Assembly: GCF_900590885.1 (NCBI RefSeq)
Contig: NZ_UUON01000050.1
Span: 620,001-684,000 of the forward strand
Source of the DNA: Pseudomonas viridiflava
GTDB taxonomy: Bacteria; Pseudomonadota; Gammaproteobacteria; Pseudomonadales; Pseudomonadaceae
Direction: 5' to 3'
Length of the DNA stretch: 64,000 bases
Below, piece by piece: positions 19,831 through 27,812 of this stretch (its first letter is position 1; the number at the start of each line of letters is the position of its first letter). The notes beneath the pieces are model-generated. The model was not told the origin of the DNA, ran no database searches, and worked only from the letters and a program-made list of their open reading frames with translations. The position numbers and the translations under genes were made by a program.

Positions 19831-19867
19831 GCCCCGATCCAGTCACGGCTGGATCGGGGCTTTTTTT
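19831..19867 (+). terminator. Strong rho-independent terminator with no plus-strand gene before it
   Basis: A GC-rich stem (GCCCCGATCCAG / CTGGATCGGGGC, loop TCACGG) is followed by seven T on the plus strand. The nearest plus-strand gene, gbdR, ends almost 590 bp upstream behind a REPIN. The minus-strand cdhB stop codon lies inside the hairpin. On the minus strand no T run follows, so it serves rightward transcription. This suggests a small RNA transcribed from within 19618-19830, or unexpected read-through from gbdR. Confidence 0.75.
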
Positions 19868-20334
19868 GCTGGCAAGCCAATCACTCGGCCGAGGAGGGCG
19901 GGGCGTGGCAGATCGGCTTGCTCGGCACTGATGGCCGTGATGCGTGCCAGCGTTGTCTCGGTAAACGGCGCCGAATGCGGCCCGGCCAGGTCGACATGCA
20001 ACAGCATCTGCTCGTTGCCGGCCAGTTCCTTTTCGTCACCGACCCAGTGAAGGCTGTGATAGAGGTGCAGGCGCTTGGCGTCGTGGGCGATGAGCTGGGT
20101 GTGCACCTCAACCTCGGCGCCGAGTTTTACTTCGTGCAGGTAATTAAGGTGCAGCTCGAGGGTGAACAGCGAGTGGCCGCTGGCTTCGCGGTTCTGGCTG
20201 TCCAGGCCCAGGGTGTCCATCAGCGCGTCGGTGGCGTAGCTGAAAATCAGCAGGTAGAACGCGTCGCGCAGATGGCCGTTGTAGTCCACCCAGTCGGAGT
20301 GGACTTGGGTGGTGTAAGTGGTCAATGCAGGCAT
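19843..20334 (-). CDS. cdhB: Betainyl-CoA thioesterase CdhB
   Basis: Hotdog-fold (4HBT) thioesterase; 163 residues. The motif VDYNGHLRDAFY at about residues 16-27 contains the catalytic Asp and the conserved NGH of this family. In the P. aeruginosa-type carnitine pathway this enzyme hydrolyses betainyl-CoA to glycine betaine and CoA. It lies last in caiX-cdhC-cdhA-cdhB, 13 bp after cdhA, which supports the assignment. Confidence 0.88.
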   Translation of the reverse strand: MPALTTYTTQVHSDWVDYNGHLRDAFYLLIFSYATDALMDTLGLDSQNREASGHSLFTLELHLNYLHEVKLGAEVEVHTQLIAHDAKRLHLYHSLHWVGDEKELAGNEQMLLHVDLAGPHSAPFTETTLARITAISAEQADLPRPALLGRVIGLPAKKAPIQP

Positions 20335-20347
20335 GGTCAGGTTCCCG

Positions 20348-21313
20348 TTATTCGGCGAAGGTCATGCCGTGTTTGGCCTTGGTGGTCTTCACCGCCTCCA
20401 GTACCGCCAACAGGCAATCATCACGATAGCGCTCCAGCGCCGAAATGCTGTGGTTGCCGAGTTGATCGCTGGTGCCATCCACCACGTCGTCGATCAATTT
20501 GTCGGTCAGCTCAGGGGCTGGCAGGTAGGTCCATGGCAGTTGCAACGCCGGGCCGAATTGCGCCATGAAGTGGCGCATGCCGGCGTCGCCGCCGGCCAGG
20601 GTGTAGGTGAGGAAGGTGCCCATGAACGACCAGCGCAAGCCGGCGCCAAAGCGGATGGCATCGTCGATTTCGCCGGTGGTGGCCACGCCGTCATTCACCA
20701 GGTGCAGCGCCTCACGCCACAACGCTTCGAGCAAACGATCGGCGATGAAACCGGGGACTTCTTTGCGCACATGCAGCGGGCGCATGCCGAGGCTTTCGTA
20801 CACTTTGATCGCGGCCTGGATCGCTTCTGGCGCAGTGTTCTTGCCGCCGACCACTTCCACCAATGGCAACAGGTAAACCGGGTTGAACGGGTGGCCGACC
20901 ACGCAGCGTTCCGGGTGGGTGGAACCCTCGTAGAACTCACTCGGCAACAGGCCCGAAGTGCTGGAGCCGATCAACGCATTCGGCTTGGCTGCGGCGCTGA
21001 TTTTGCTGTGCAATTCCAGCTTCAATTCCAGGCGTTCCGGGGCGCTTTCCTGGATGAAGTCGGCGTCTTTCACGCACTCTTCAATGGTTGGCACAAAGCG
21101 CAGGCGGTCCTGGGATGCACCGAGTGCCAGGCCTTGCTTTTCCAGGGCGCCCCAGGCATTGGCGACACGTTTGCGCAAGGCTGCTTCGGCACCCGGCGCC
21201 GGGTCCCAGGCGACTACATCGAGGCCGTGGGCCAGGGCGCGGGAGACCCAGCCGCTGCCGATCACACCGCTGCCGAGGGCGGCGAAGGTTTTGATATCAG
21301 TGATAAAGCTCAT
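20348..21313 (-). CDS. cdhA: L-carnitine dehydrogenase CdhA
   Basis: NAD-dependent 3-hydroxyacyl-CoA-dehydrogenase-family enzyme that oxidises L-carnitine to 3-dehydrocarnitine. The start MSFITDIKTFAALGSGVIG at 21313 follows AGGA and gives 321 residues, the P. aeruginosa length. The frame upstream of this ATG translates REP sequence and is not real. The N-terminal Rossmann motif is GSGVIGSGW at about residues 14-22. SSTSGLLPSEF and VVGHPFNPVYLLPLVEVV correspond to the catalytic His-Glu region of the family. Its neighbours cdhC and cdhB complete the pathway. Confidence 0.94.
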   Translation of the reverse strand: MSFITDIKTFAALGSGVIGSGWVSRALAHGLDVVAWDPAPGAEAALRKRVANAWGALEKQGLALGASQDRLRFVPTIEECVKDADFIQESAPERLELKLELHSKISAAAKPNALIGSSTSGLLPSEFYEGSTHPERCVVGHPFNPVYLLPLVEVVGGKNTAPEAIQAAIKVYESLGMRPLHVRKEVPGFIADRLLEALWREALHLVNDGVATTGEIDDAIRFGAGLRWSFMGTFLTYTLAGGDAGMRHFMAQFGPALQLPWTYLPAPELTDKLIDDVVDGTSDQLGNHSISALERYRDDCLLAVLEAVKTTKAKHGMTFAE

Positions 21314-21344
21314 TGGCGCATTCCTAAAGAGTTCGGTGATTCCC

Positions 21345-21371
21345 TGTGGGAGGGGGCAAGCCCCTCCCACA
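21345..21371. repeat. REP hairpin between cdhC and cdhA
   Basis: TGTGGGAGGGGGCAAGCCCCTCCCACA, an imperfect inverted repeat, lies four bases after the cdhC stop and 31 bp before the cdhA start. It is inside a presumed operon and could tune the relative expression of the two enzymes. Confidence 0.85.
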
Positions 21372-21375
21372 TTTT

Positions 21376-22263
21376 TTAACCGCGTTTGGTGAGGCCCATC
21401 TTGATTCGGCCTTCAGCGGGGGTCATGACCCGCGCACCCAGCCGGCTGAGGATCTCGCTGGCGCGCTCCACCAACTGGCCATTGGTAGCCAGTACGCCCT
21501 TGTCCAGCCAAAGGTTGTCTTCCAACCCAACCCGCACATTGCCGCCGAGCAGAACCGCCTGCGCCGCCATCGGCATTTGCATGCGGCCAATACCAAAACC
21601 GGCCCAGACCGCGTCGGCGGGCAGGTTGTCGACCATGGCTTTCATGGTGGTGGTGTCGGCCGGCGCACCCCAGGGGATGCCCAGGCACAGTTGGAACAGC
21701 GGGTTATCCAGCAGGCCTTCCTTGATCATCTGCTTGGCGAACCACAGGTGGCCGGTGTCGAAAATTTCCAGCTCAGGCTTAACGCCCAGCTCCTGGATGC
21801 GTTTGGCGCCAGCCCGCAATTGCGCCGGGGTGGACACGTAAATGGTGTCGCCATCGCCGAAGTTCAGCGTGCCGCAGTCCAGGGTGCAGATTTCCGGCAG
21901 CAGTGCTTCCACATGCGCCAGGCGGGTCAGCGGGCCGACCAGGTCGGTGTTGGGGCCGAACTCCATCGGGTGCTCGCCGCCGCCGATCTCCAGGTCGCCG
22001 CCCATGCCGGCGGTGAGGTTGACGATGATGTCGATGTCGGCCTCGCGGATGCGCTCCATCACTTCGCGGTACAGCGCCACGTCGCGGCTGAACTTGCCGG
22101 TCTGCGGGTCACGCACGTGGCAGTGCACCACCGTGGCGCCGGCCTTGGCGGCTTCTACCGCAGCGGCGGCGATTTGCTTGGGGGTGATCGGCACGTGTGG
22201 GCTGCGGCTGGTCGTGTCGCCAGCACCGGTGAGTGCGCAGGTGATGATGACGTCGTGGTTCAT
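21376..22263 (-). CDS. cdhC: 3-dehydrocarnitine:acetyl-CoA trimethylamine transferase CdhC (BKACE family)
   Basis: Beta-keto acid cleavage enzyme (formerly DUF849), a zinc TIM-barrel protein of 295 residues. It cleaves 3-dehydrocarnitine with acetyl-CoA to give betainyl-CoA and acetoacetate. VVHCHVRDP at about residues 45-53 holds the zinc-binding His-x-His. The N-terminal ITCALTGAGDTTSRSPHVPITPKQIA is typical of the family. It lies second in the caiX-cdhC-cdhA-cdhB operon and is divergent from cdhR through caiX. Confidence 0.93.
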   Translation of the reverse strand: MNHDVIITCALTGAGDTTSRSPHVPITPKQIAAAAVEAAKAGATVVHCHVRDPQTGKFSRDVALYREVMERIREADIDIIVNLTAGMGGDLEIGGGEHPMEFGPNTDLVGPLTRLAHVEALLPEICTLDCGTLNFGDGDTIYVSTPAQLRAGAKRIQELGVKPELEIFDTGHLWFAKQMIKEGLLDNPLFQLCLGIPWGAPADTTTMKAMVDNLPADAVWAGFGIGRMQMPMAAQAVLLGGNVRVGLEDNLWLDKGVLATNGQLVERASEILSRLGARVMTPAEGRIKMGLTKRG

Positions 22264-22336
22264 GAGGCGGTTCCTTACAGGCGTGGTGGTGCCGTTCGCG
22301 GTCGAAAGCGACCGCGAAACGGTGATTGAAAACGGG

Positions 22337-23269
22337 TTATTTACGGGTCAGTTGCAGGTTGGCCGCAGCCGGTTTGCCGTCGAAGGTGGTCACGCCGTCG
22401 AGCCAGCGCGCCTGGTCTTGGGGGTGATCCTTGAGCCACTGCTTGGCGGATTCGAGGGCGTCCTTGTGATCCAGCAGCGGCTGCATCATCCGGCTCTCGT
22501 CGGCGGCGGTGAAGGTCAGGTTGGTCAGCAGCTTGTGCACGTTGGGGCACTGCTCGGCGTAGGTCGGCGAGGTCACGCTCCACACGGTGGCCATGCCTTC
22601 GTTCGGCCCCAGGGCGTCGTCGCTGCCAGTGAGGTAAGTCATGGCCACGTTGACGTTCATCGGGTGCGGCGCCCAGCCGAAGAACACCACAGCTTCCTTG
22701 CGGCGCACGGCGCGGTCGACGGCGGCAAGCATCCCGGCTTCGCTGGACTCCACCAACTGGAACTTGCCCAGGCCGAACTGGTTCTTGGCGATCATCGCCT
22801 TGATCTGCGTGTTGGCGCCCGAACCCGGCTCGATGCCGTAGATCTTGCCGCCCAGTTCCTTGTCGAACTTGGCGATGTCGGCGAAGGTTTTCAGGCCCTT
22901 GTCGGCCAGGTACGTCGGCACGGCGAGGGTCGCGCGGGCGTCTTCCAGGCTCGGCTTGTCGAGGACTTTGACTTGCTTGGCGTCGACAAACGGCGTGATG
23001 GTCTGGGTCATCAGTGGGTTCCAGTAGCCGAGGAACAGGTCCAGGCGCTGGTCGCGGATGCCGGCGAAGATGATTTGCTGGGAGGCGCTGGTCTGCTTGG
23101 TTTTGTAGCCGAGGCCGTCGAGCAACACTTGGGTCATGGCGCTGGTGGCGATGACGTCGGTCCAGTTCACCACGCCCATGCGCACGTTCTGGCAAGACGC
23201 CGCGTCGGCGGCCATCACGTTGGTGCTCAAGAGTGCGCTGGCGCTGAGTGCGAGCATCAGTCGGTTCAT
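22337..23269 (-). CDS. caiX: Periplasmic L-carnitine-binding protein CaiX
   Basis: Substrate-binding protein related to CbcX; 310 residues. It has a Sec signal peptide (MNRLMLALSASALLSTNVMA) with cleavage expected after VMA. The lobes contain GVVNWTDV, GIEPGSGANTQ and VVFFGWAPHPMN, matching the quaternary-amine-binding Trp positions of CbcX. In P. aeruginosa CaiX delivers carnitine to the CbcWV core. No separate carnitine permease is present here, so sharing CbcWV is likely. It is first in the carnitine operon. Confidence 0.92.
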   Translation of the reverse strand: MNRLMLALSASALLSTNVMAADAASCQNVRMGVVNWTDVIATSAMTQVLLDGLGYKTKQTSASQQIIFAGIRDQRLDLFLGYWNPLMTQTITPFVDAKQVKVLDKPSLEDARATLAVPTYLADKGLKTFADIAKFDKELGGKIYGIEPGSGANTQIKAMIAKNQFGLGKFQLVESSEAGMLAAVDRAVRRKEAVVFFGWAPHPMNVNVAMTYLTGSDDALGPNEGMATVWSVTSPTYAEQCPNVHKLLTNLTFTAADESRMMQPLLDHKDALESAKQWLKDHPQDQARWLDGVTTFDGKPAAANLQLTRK

Positions 23270-23462
23270 GGTGGATCCCTCGGCAGGTCGTTATTGTGGG
23301 GTCCGGCGTCTTTGTGCACCGTGACGCCACGTTACGTACCTTCGGGGGAGACAAAACGCACGGCGGCGACCCGCTCTTGCACTGCAGCGACCTGCCCCCT
23401 TGAATCCACCCCTGAACGGGAGTATCACAGTGCCACGCAGTCCGTGCGACGAGAGCGCCACC

Positions 23463-24407
23463 ATGTCCCAGGATTTCTATTTCTTGCTGATGCCGGGTTT
23501 CTCGGCCATCGGCTTTATCTCCGCGCTGGAGCCGTTGCGCGTGGCCAACCGCTTTCGTGGCGAGCTGTATCGCTGGCATGTGCTGAGTGCCGACGGCGGC
23601 GCGGTGCTGGCGAGCAATGGCATGTCGGTCAACGCCGACGCCGCCCTGGAGCCGTTGAAAAAAGGCGCGACGCTGCTGGTGGTGGCCGGCTTCGAACCGC
23701 TGCAATTTGCCACCCCGGGCCTGGAACACTGGCTACGCCGCCTCGACCACGACGGCGTGACCCTCGGCGCCATCGACACCGGCGCCTGCGTGCTGGCCGA
23801 AGCCGGCCTGCTCGACGGCCACCGCCTGACCCTGCACTGGGAAGCCATCGACGCGTTCAAGGAATCTTATCCACAGCTCACGGTGACCCAGGAACTGTTC
23901 GAGATCGACCGCCGCCGCATCACCTGCGCCGGCGGCACCGCCTCCATCGACCTGATGCTCGACCTGATCGCCCAGGCCCACGGCCCCGACCTGGCGATCC
24001 AGGTTTCCGAGCAGTTCGTGCTCGGCCGCATCCGCCCACGCAAAGACCACCAGCGCATGCAGATCGCCACGCGCTACGGCATCAACAACAAGAAACTGGT
24101 GCAAGTGATCGGCGAGATGGAGCAGCACACCGAGCCGCCCTTGAGCACCCTGGCCCTGGCCGAAGCCATCAAAGTGACGCGGCGCCAGCTGGAACGGCTG
24201 TTTCGCCTGCACCTGAACGACACCCCAAGCAACTTCTACCTCGGCCTGCGCCTGGAGAAAGCCCGGCAGCTATTGCGCCAGAGCGACATGAGCGTGCTGG
24301 AGGTGAGCATTGCCTGCGGGTTTGAGTCGCCGTCGTACTTCACCCGCAGCTACAGGGCGCGGTTTGCCAAGTGCCCAAGGGAGGATCGGCGACGGGAGGT
24401 GGTTTGA
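23463..24407 (+). CDS. cdhR: Carnitine-responsive activator CdhR
   Basis: AraC-family activator with a GATase1/DJ-1-like sensor domain, paralogous to GbdR. The start MSQDFYFLLMPGFSAIGF at 23463 gives 314 residues and matches the family start. A GTG at 23430 with a better-spaced GGGAG upstream would add 11 residues and cannot be excluded. The sensor domain has ACVLAEAGLLDG around the elbow position. The C-terminal double helix-turn-helix reads LALAEAIKVTRRQLERLFRLHL and VLEVSIACGFESPSYFTRSYRARF. Family members activate caiX-cdhCAB in response to carnitine, and the gene is divergent from that operon. Confidence 0.93.
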   Translation: MSQDFYFLLMPGFSAIGFISALEPLRVANRFRGELYRWHVLSADGGAVLASNGMSVNADAALEPLKKGATLLVVAGFEPLQFATPGLEHWLRRLDHDGVTLGAIDTGACVLAEAGLLDGHRLTLHWEAIDAFKESYPQLTVTQELFEIDRRRITCAGGTASIDLMLDLIAQAHGPDLAIQVSEQFVLGRIRPRKDHQRMQIATRYGINNKKLVQVIGEMEQHTEPPLSTLALAEAIKVTRRQLERLFRLHLNDTPSNFYLGLRLEKARQLLRQSDMSVLEVSIACGFESPSYFTRSYRARFAKCPREDRRREVV

Positions 24408-24470
24408 CGGGGAATTATAGTCAATTATACTCGATACTATAATTTATAGTTCTTTCCATAATTGAGTATA
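24404..24470 (+). promoter_or_regulatory. AT-rich promoter with interlocking palindromes upstream of the ATPase gene
   Basis: TTGACG (24404-24409) and TATACT (24426-24431), 16 bp apart, make a plausible promoter. Around and downstream of the -10 are several dyads: ATTATAGT (24414-24421)/ACTATAAT (24436-24443), and TATACTC (24426-24432)/GAGTATA (24464-24470). TATAGT recurs at 24445-24450. No Shine-Dalgarno sequence precedes the ATG at 24476. The density of symmetric TATA(G/C)T units suggests an operator, perhaps for autoregulation. Confidence 0.6.
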
Positions 24471-24475
24471 AAACT

Positions 24476-25642
24476 ATGTCCAAGCCCAGCGGCTTTGTGT
24501 TTCGCCGCCCCACGTTGGCAAGCAGCATTGCCGACGGCCTGGTGGGGGCCGGTATTCAGGATTTCACCTCTGGCCTGTTTCTCGCGGCGCCGCGCCGCAC
24601 GGGCAAGAGTACTTTTTTGCGTGAAGACCTGATCCCGGAGTGTCAGCTGCGGGGCTGGCTTGCGGTGTATGTCGACCTGTGGGCGGACAAAGAGAAAGAT
24701 CCGGCGGAGTTGATCGCCAGCGCCATTGCCGCCGCGCTGGTGCCCTATGAAAAGGGCATTCGCAAGCTGGCCAAGAACATCGGCATCGAGAAACTGAGCT
24801 TTCTGCGGACCCTGTCCTGGGACTTCAGCAAGCCGCAATTACCGGTTGGCGCGACCTTGACCCAGGCCTTGGAGTTACTTCACAGCGCAGCGGAAAAACC
24901 CGTCGTGCTGGTGATTGACGAAGCACAGCACGCATTAACCAGCCAATCAGGTATCAACGCAATGTTTGCGCTGAAGGCGGCGCGAGACCAGCTCAACCAG
25001 GGGCGTGACGAGGACGGTAGCGGCTTGCACTTGGTGTTCACCGGCTCAAATCGCGACAAGCTGGCGCATTTGGTGTTGGGTAAAAGCCAGCCGTTTTTTG
25101 GCTCCAGCATCACGCCGTTTCCACTGCTGGGCAAAGACTTCACTCAGGCGTACACCGCGCATCTCAACACGCACTTGGCCAACACCAACCAATTCAACGC
25201 GGCCGATATTGATGAGGCTTTTGAGTTGGTAGGCCGTCGACCAGAGATGCTGCGTACCATCATCGGTGAAGTGGCGCTGGAGCTGGGTGAGGCCAGCAAC
25301 CTGGGACAACTGCTGCACAGCCGCGCCGAACTGCTGCGTGCCGGCGTATGGACCGAGTTTGAAAGCGCCTGGAACGCCCTGACCGTTCCCCAGCGCGCAG
25401 TGGTGCAAGTGATGGTGGAGCGCTCGCAACATAATGAGCCCTTCGCGCCGTTCACCGACAGCACGCTCACTGCAGTGAGTAAGGCGCTGGAGGATATGGG
25501 CAGCGACGTGGTGCCGGGGACCCAGACCATACAGGCCTGCATCGATGCGTTGCGGGAGAAGGAGTTGGTGTGGAAGTCGAGCCGGGGTGGGTATGCCCTT
25601 GAGGACAAGTCATTCGGTGATTGGCTGCTGCACAAGCACTAA
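24476..25642 (+). CDS. Solitary AAA/STAND-like ATPase with C-terminal winged-helix-like region
   Basis: 388-residue cytoplasmic ATPase, family not firmly recognised. Walker A is APRRTGKST at about residues 38-46, Walker B VLVIDEA at about 144-150, and a sensor-1-like VFTGSNRD near 187. The C-terminal ~110 residues (WNALTVPQRAVVQVMVE..., TQTIQACIDALREKELVWKS) look like a winged helix-turn-helix, as in archaeal-type ATPase/Orc-like proteins. It has no Shine-Dalgarno sequence and no partner gene, and an unusual AT-rich palindromic promoter. It sits between cdhR and a DUF3010 gene and is probably an accessory insertion into the catabolic cluster. Functions such as DNA-linked regulation or defence are guesses. 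Confidence 0.7.
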   Translation: MSKPSGFVFRRPTLASSIADGLVGAGIQDFTSGLFLAAPRRTGKSTFLREDLIPECQLRGWLAVYVDLWADKEKDPAELIASAIAAALVPYEKGIRKLAKNIGIEKLSFLRTLSWDFSKPQLPVGATLTQALELLHSAAEKPVVLVIDEAQHALTSQSGINAMFALKAARDQLNQGRDEDGSGLHLVFTGSNRDKLAHLVLGKSQPFFGSSITPFPLLGKDFTQAYTAHLNTHLANTNQFNAADIDEAFELVGRRPEMLRTIIGEVALELGEASNLGQLLHSRAELLRAGVWTEFESAWNALTVPQRAVVQVMVERSQHNEPFAPFTDSTLTAVSKALEDMGSDVVPGTQTIQACIDALREKELVWKSSRGGYALEDKSFGDWLLHKH

Positions 25643-25654
25643 AGGGCAACAAAT

Positions 25655-25694
25655 ATCCACTGTGGGAGGGGGCAAGCCCCCTCCCACAGTGGAT
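25655..25694. terminator. Extended REP hairpin between convergent genes
   Basis: ATCCACTGTGGGAGGGGG and CCCCCTCCCACAGTGGAT form a perfect 18-bp stem around a CAAG loop. This is a REP core lengthened by six matching bases each side. It lies between the convergent ATPase and DUF3010 genes. There is no T run, but the stem is long enough to act as a bidirectional transcript end. Confidence 0.75.
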
Positions 25695-25705
25695 TTCGGT
25701 GAGGC

Positions 25706-26122
25706 TTATTTTTTCAGCAGGGCTGAACACGCGGCTTTGTAAGCCTCATGCTGATATTTGTTCAGCGTCGCCGGCAGTTCGAAGTTGTGCTTCTTGTTCT
25801 GCGCATTGATGGTCTGCGGCGACAGCAAGGTCACTTCAACGCCTTCCAACAGCTGAAACACCCCTTCAATCTTGAACGTGGTCGGGCCACCGGCAAACTC
25901 GCCTTTCTTGCTGCGCTTCTTGATCGCGATGCGGCTGATGGCGTTGGCCTGCACAAACGCCTGCACCTGGGCGGCGAAGGCTTTGACGTTGGCGGCTTCA
26001 TCGTCATCGTCGAGGGCGATTTTCTTGGTGGCCAGGGCGACGTGGGCCAGCGCCTGGTTGTCCAGGGAGGCAACGGCGATGATCGCTTCGCTGCCTTTGA
26101 TTTCGATGCCGCAGATAGTCAT
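25706..26122 (-). CDS. DUF3010-type protein
   Basis: 138-residue soluble protein. The N-terminus TICGIEIKGSEAIIAVASLDN resembles the first strands of an RNase H-like (actin/Holliday-junction resolvase type) fold. LLSPQTINAQNKKHNFELPATLNKYQHEAYKAACSALLK fits the DUF3010 family as I remember it. No signal peptide or membrane segment. It is followed downstream by the extended REP hairpin. The gene upstream (LprI-type) is on the same strand 41 bp away, so the two may be co-transcribed. Function unknown. Confidence 0.65.
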   Translation of the reverse strand: MTICGIEIKGSEAIIAVASLDNQALAHVALATKKIALDDDDEAANVKAFAAQVQAFVQANAISRIAIKKRSKKGEFAGGPTTFKIEGVFQLLEGVEVTLLSPQTINAQNKKHNFELPATLNKYQHEAYKAACSALLKK

Positions 26123-26163
26123 GAATGGCCTTGGTTCAGGTTAACAGTGGCGGGGATTGTCGC

Positions 26164-26565
26164 TTATTCCTGCCCGATCGACTCCAAAAACTCCGACCGC
26201 TCATCACTCATGCGCGCCAGGCAATCATTCTGCGCAATCGCATAGGCCTTGCTGCCGTTCACCGCCGGGAAGGTGTCTACGGCGCAATCGGCGTCGCGCA
26301 GTTTTTCCCACTTCTGCTGGGCGTCCTTCAGACGAGCGGTAATGTCGGCCAGCTTGGTCTTGTCGCTGCCATAGGTGGAACCCATGCGTTCGAGCAGGCC
26401 CTGATAGTTATCTTTCAACAACTGCTCGGCGGTGGTTTTGTTGTAGGAGGCGCATTCCAGGGTTTGCTTGTCGTTTTCGATGCCGTCGCACGGCGTGCTG
26501 TCGGTGTCTTCGGCCGCGTGGACGCCGGTTGCGATGAGTGCCAAAGCCAGGAAAATCGATTTCAT
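26164..26565 (-). CDS. LprI/DUF1311-type periplasmic protein
   Basis: 133-residue exported protein. Signal peptide MKSIFLALALIATGVHA, cleavage expected after VHA. The mature region has the DUF1311 pattern: CDGIENDKQTLECASYNKTTAEQLLKDNYQ at the start and WEKLRDADCAV...AYAIAQNDCLARMSDERSEFL at the end, with four Cys able to form two disulfides. LprI of mycobacteria inhibits lysozyme. Whether this protein does so is not shown. Confidence 0.8.
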   Translation of the reverse strand: MKSIFLALALIATGVHAAEDTDSTPCDGIENDKQTLECASYNKTTAEQLLKDNYQGLLERMGSTYGSDKTKLADITARLKDAQQKWEKLRDADCAVDTFPAVNGSKAYAIAQNDCLARMSDERSEFLESIGQE

Positions 26566-26783
26566 TGCGCCGTCTCATATCAGGTGATGCGGAATTCTGG
26601 CTCAAGCGTAAGACAAAGAACAGCCGCCAGTCAGGCATGTGTACACAGCCTTTGTCGTGGATTGACGCTTTCGGCAATTCCCCTGTCGTTTTTGCACCCG
26701 GTCGGTTCAGCCCCTGGGCATATGCTGGCCCCAAAGCGCCGGCAGACGATTCGGCGCATGAATCGCCAATAAGGGGACGCCTG

Positions 26784-27761
26784 ATGAGCCCAGCCGAATT
26801 GCACGCCGACAGCATCGTTATCGACGGGCTGATTATTGCCAAGTGGAACCGCGACTTGTTCGAGGACATGCGCAAAGGTGGCCTCACTGCCGCCAACTGC
26901 ACCGTGTCGGTGTGGGAAGGCTTCCAGGCCACCATTAACAACATCGTGGCCAGCCAGACCCTGATCCGTGAGAACAGCGACCTGGTAATCCCGGTAAAAA
27001 CCACCGCCGACATCCGCAAAGCCAAGGAGCAGGGCAAGACCGGCATTATCTTCGGCTTCCAGAATGCCCACGCCTTTGAAGACCAGCTCGGCTACGTCGA
27101 GATCTTCAAGCAGCTCGGCGTCGGTGTGGTGCAGATGTGCTACAACACCCAGAACCTGGTCGGCACCGGTTGCTACGAGCGCGACGGCGGCCTGTCGGGC
27201 TTTGGCCGCGAGATCGTCGGCGAGATGAACCGTGTGGGCATCATGTGCGACTTGTCCCACGTCGGTTCCAAGACCTCCGAAGAAGTCATCCTCGAATCGA
27301 AAAAGCCGGTGTGCTACTCCCACTGCCTGCCGTCGGGGCTTAAAGAACACCCGCGCAACAAGTCCGATGAAGAACTCAAGTTCATCGCCGACCACGGCGG
27401 TTTTGTCGGCGTGACCATGTTCGCGCCGTTCCTGGCCAAGGGCATCGATTCGACCATCGACGACTACGCCGAAGCCATCGAATACACCATGAACATCGTC
27501 GGCGAAGACGCCATCGGCATCGGTACCGACTTCACCCAGGGCCATGGCCAGGATTTCTTCGAGATGCTGACCCATGACAAGGGCTACGCCCGCCGCCTGA
27601 CCAGCTTTGGCAAGATCATCAACCCGCTGGGCATCCGCACCGTGGGCGAGTTCCCCAACCTCACCGAAACCCTGCTCAAGCGCGGCCACAGCGAGCGCGT
27701 GGTGCGCAAGATCATGGGCGAGAACTGGGTCAACGTCTTGAAGGACGTTTGGGGCGAATAA
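26784..27761 (+). CDS. M19 renal-dipeptidase-like protein, first gene of the dgc operon
   Basis: TIM-barrel protein of the membrane-dipeptidase (M19) family; 325 residues from the ATG at 26784 after AAGGGG. Family features seen are MCDLSHVGSKTSEEV, CYSHCLPSGLKEHPRN and IGIGTDFTQGHG. The usual N-terminal metal motif, DGHNDLP-like with His-x-Asp, is absent; the corresponding sequence is VIDGLIIAKWN. The site may hold one metal or be altered. The same gene precedes dgcA in P. aeruginosa (PA5396 type). It may process a betaine-derived or dipeptide-like compound; the substrate is unknown. Confidence 0.8.
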   Translation: MSPAELHADSIVIDGLIIAKWNRDLFEDMRKGGLTAANCTVSVWEGFQATINNIVASQTLIRENSDLVIPVKTTADIRKAKEQGKTGIIFGFQNAHAFEDQLGYVEIFKQLGVGVVQMCYNTQNLVGTGCYERDGGLSGFGREIVGEMNRVGIMCDLSHVGSKTSEEVILESKKPVCYSHCLPSGLKEHPRNKSDEELKFIADHGGFVGVTMFAPFLAKGIDSTIDDYAEAIEYTMNIVGEDAIGIGTDFTQGHGQDFFEMLTHDKGYARRLTSFGKIINPLGIRTVGEFPNLTETLLKRGHSERVVRKIMGENWVNVLKDVWGE

Positions 27762-27812
27762 GCCAAACACCCCCGGGCATACCACAACGAATTTTTCTGG
27801 AGTTAAGTTTCC

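Noticed and set aside
23867..23875. A perfect DnaA box TTATCCACA inside cdhR
   Set aside because: A single isolated box is about what chance allows in 64 kb; it is not part of the 33-35 kb cluster.
24476..25642. The solitary ATPase as an IstB/transposon helper
   Set aside because: No transposase, terminal repeats or target duplication were seen nearby, and the Walker/winged-helix arrangement is not that of IstB.
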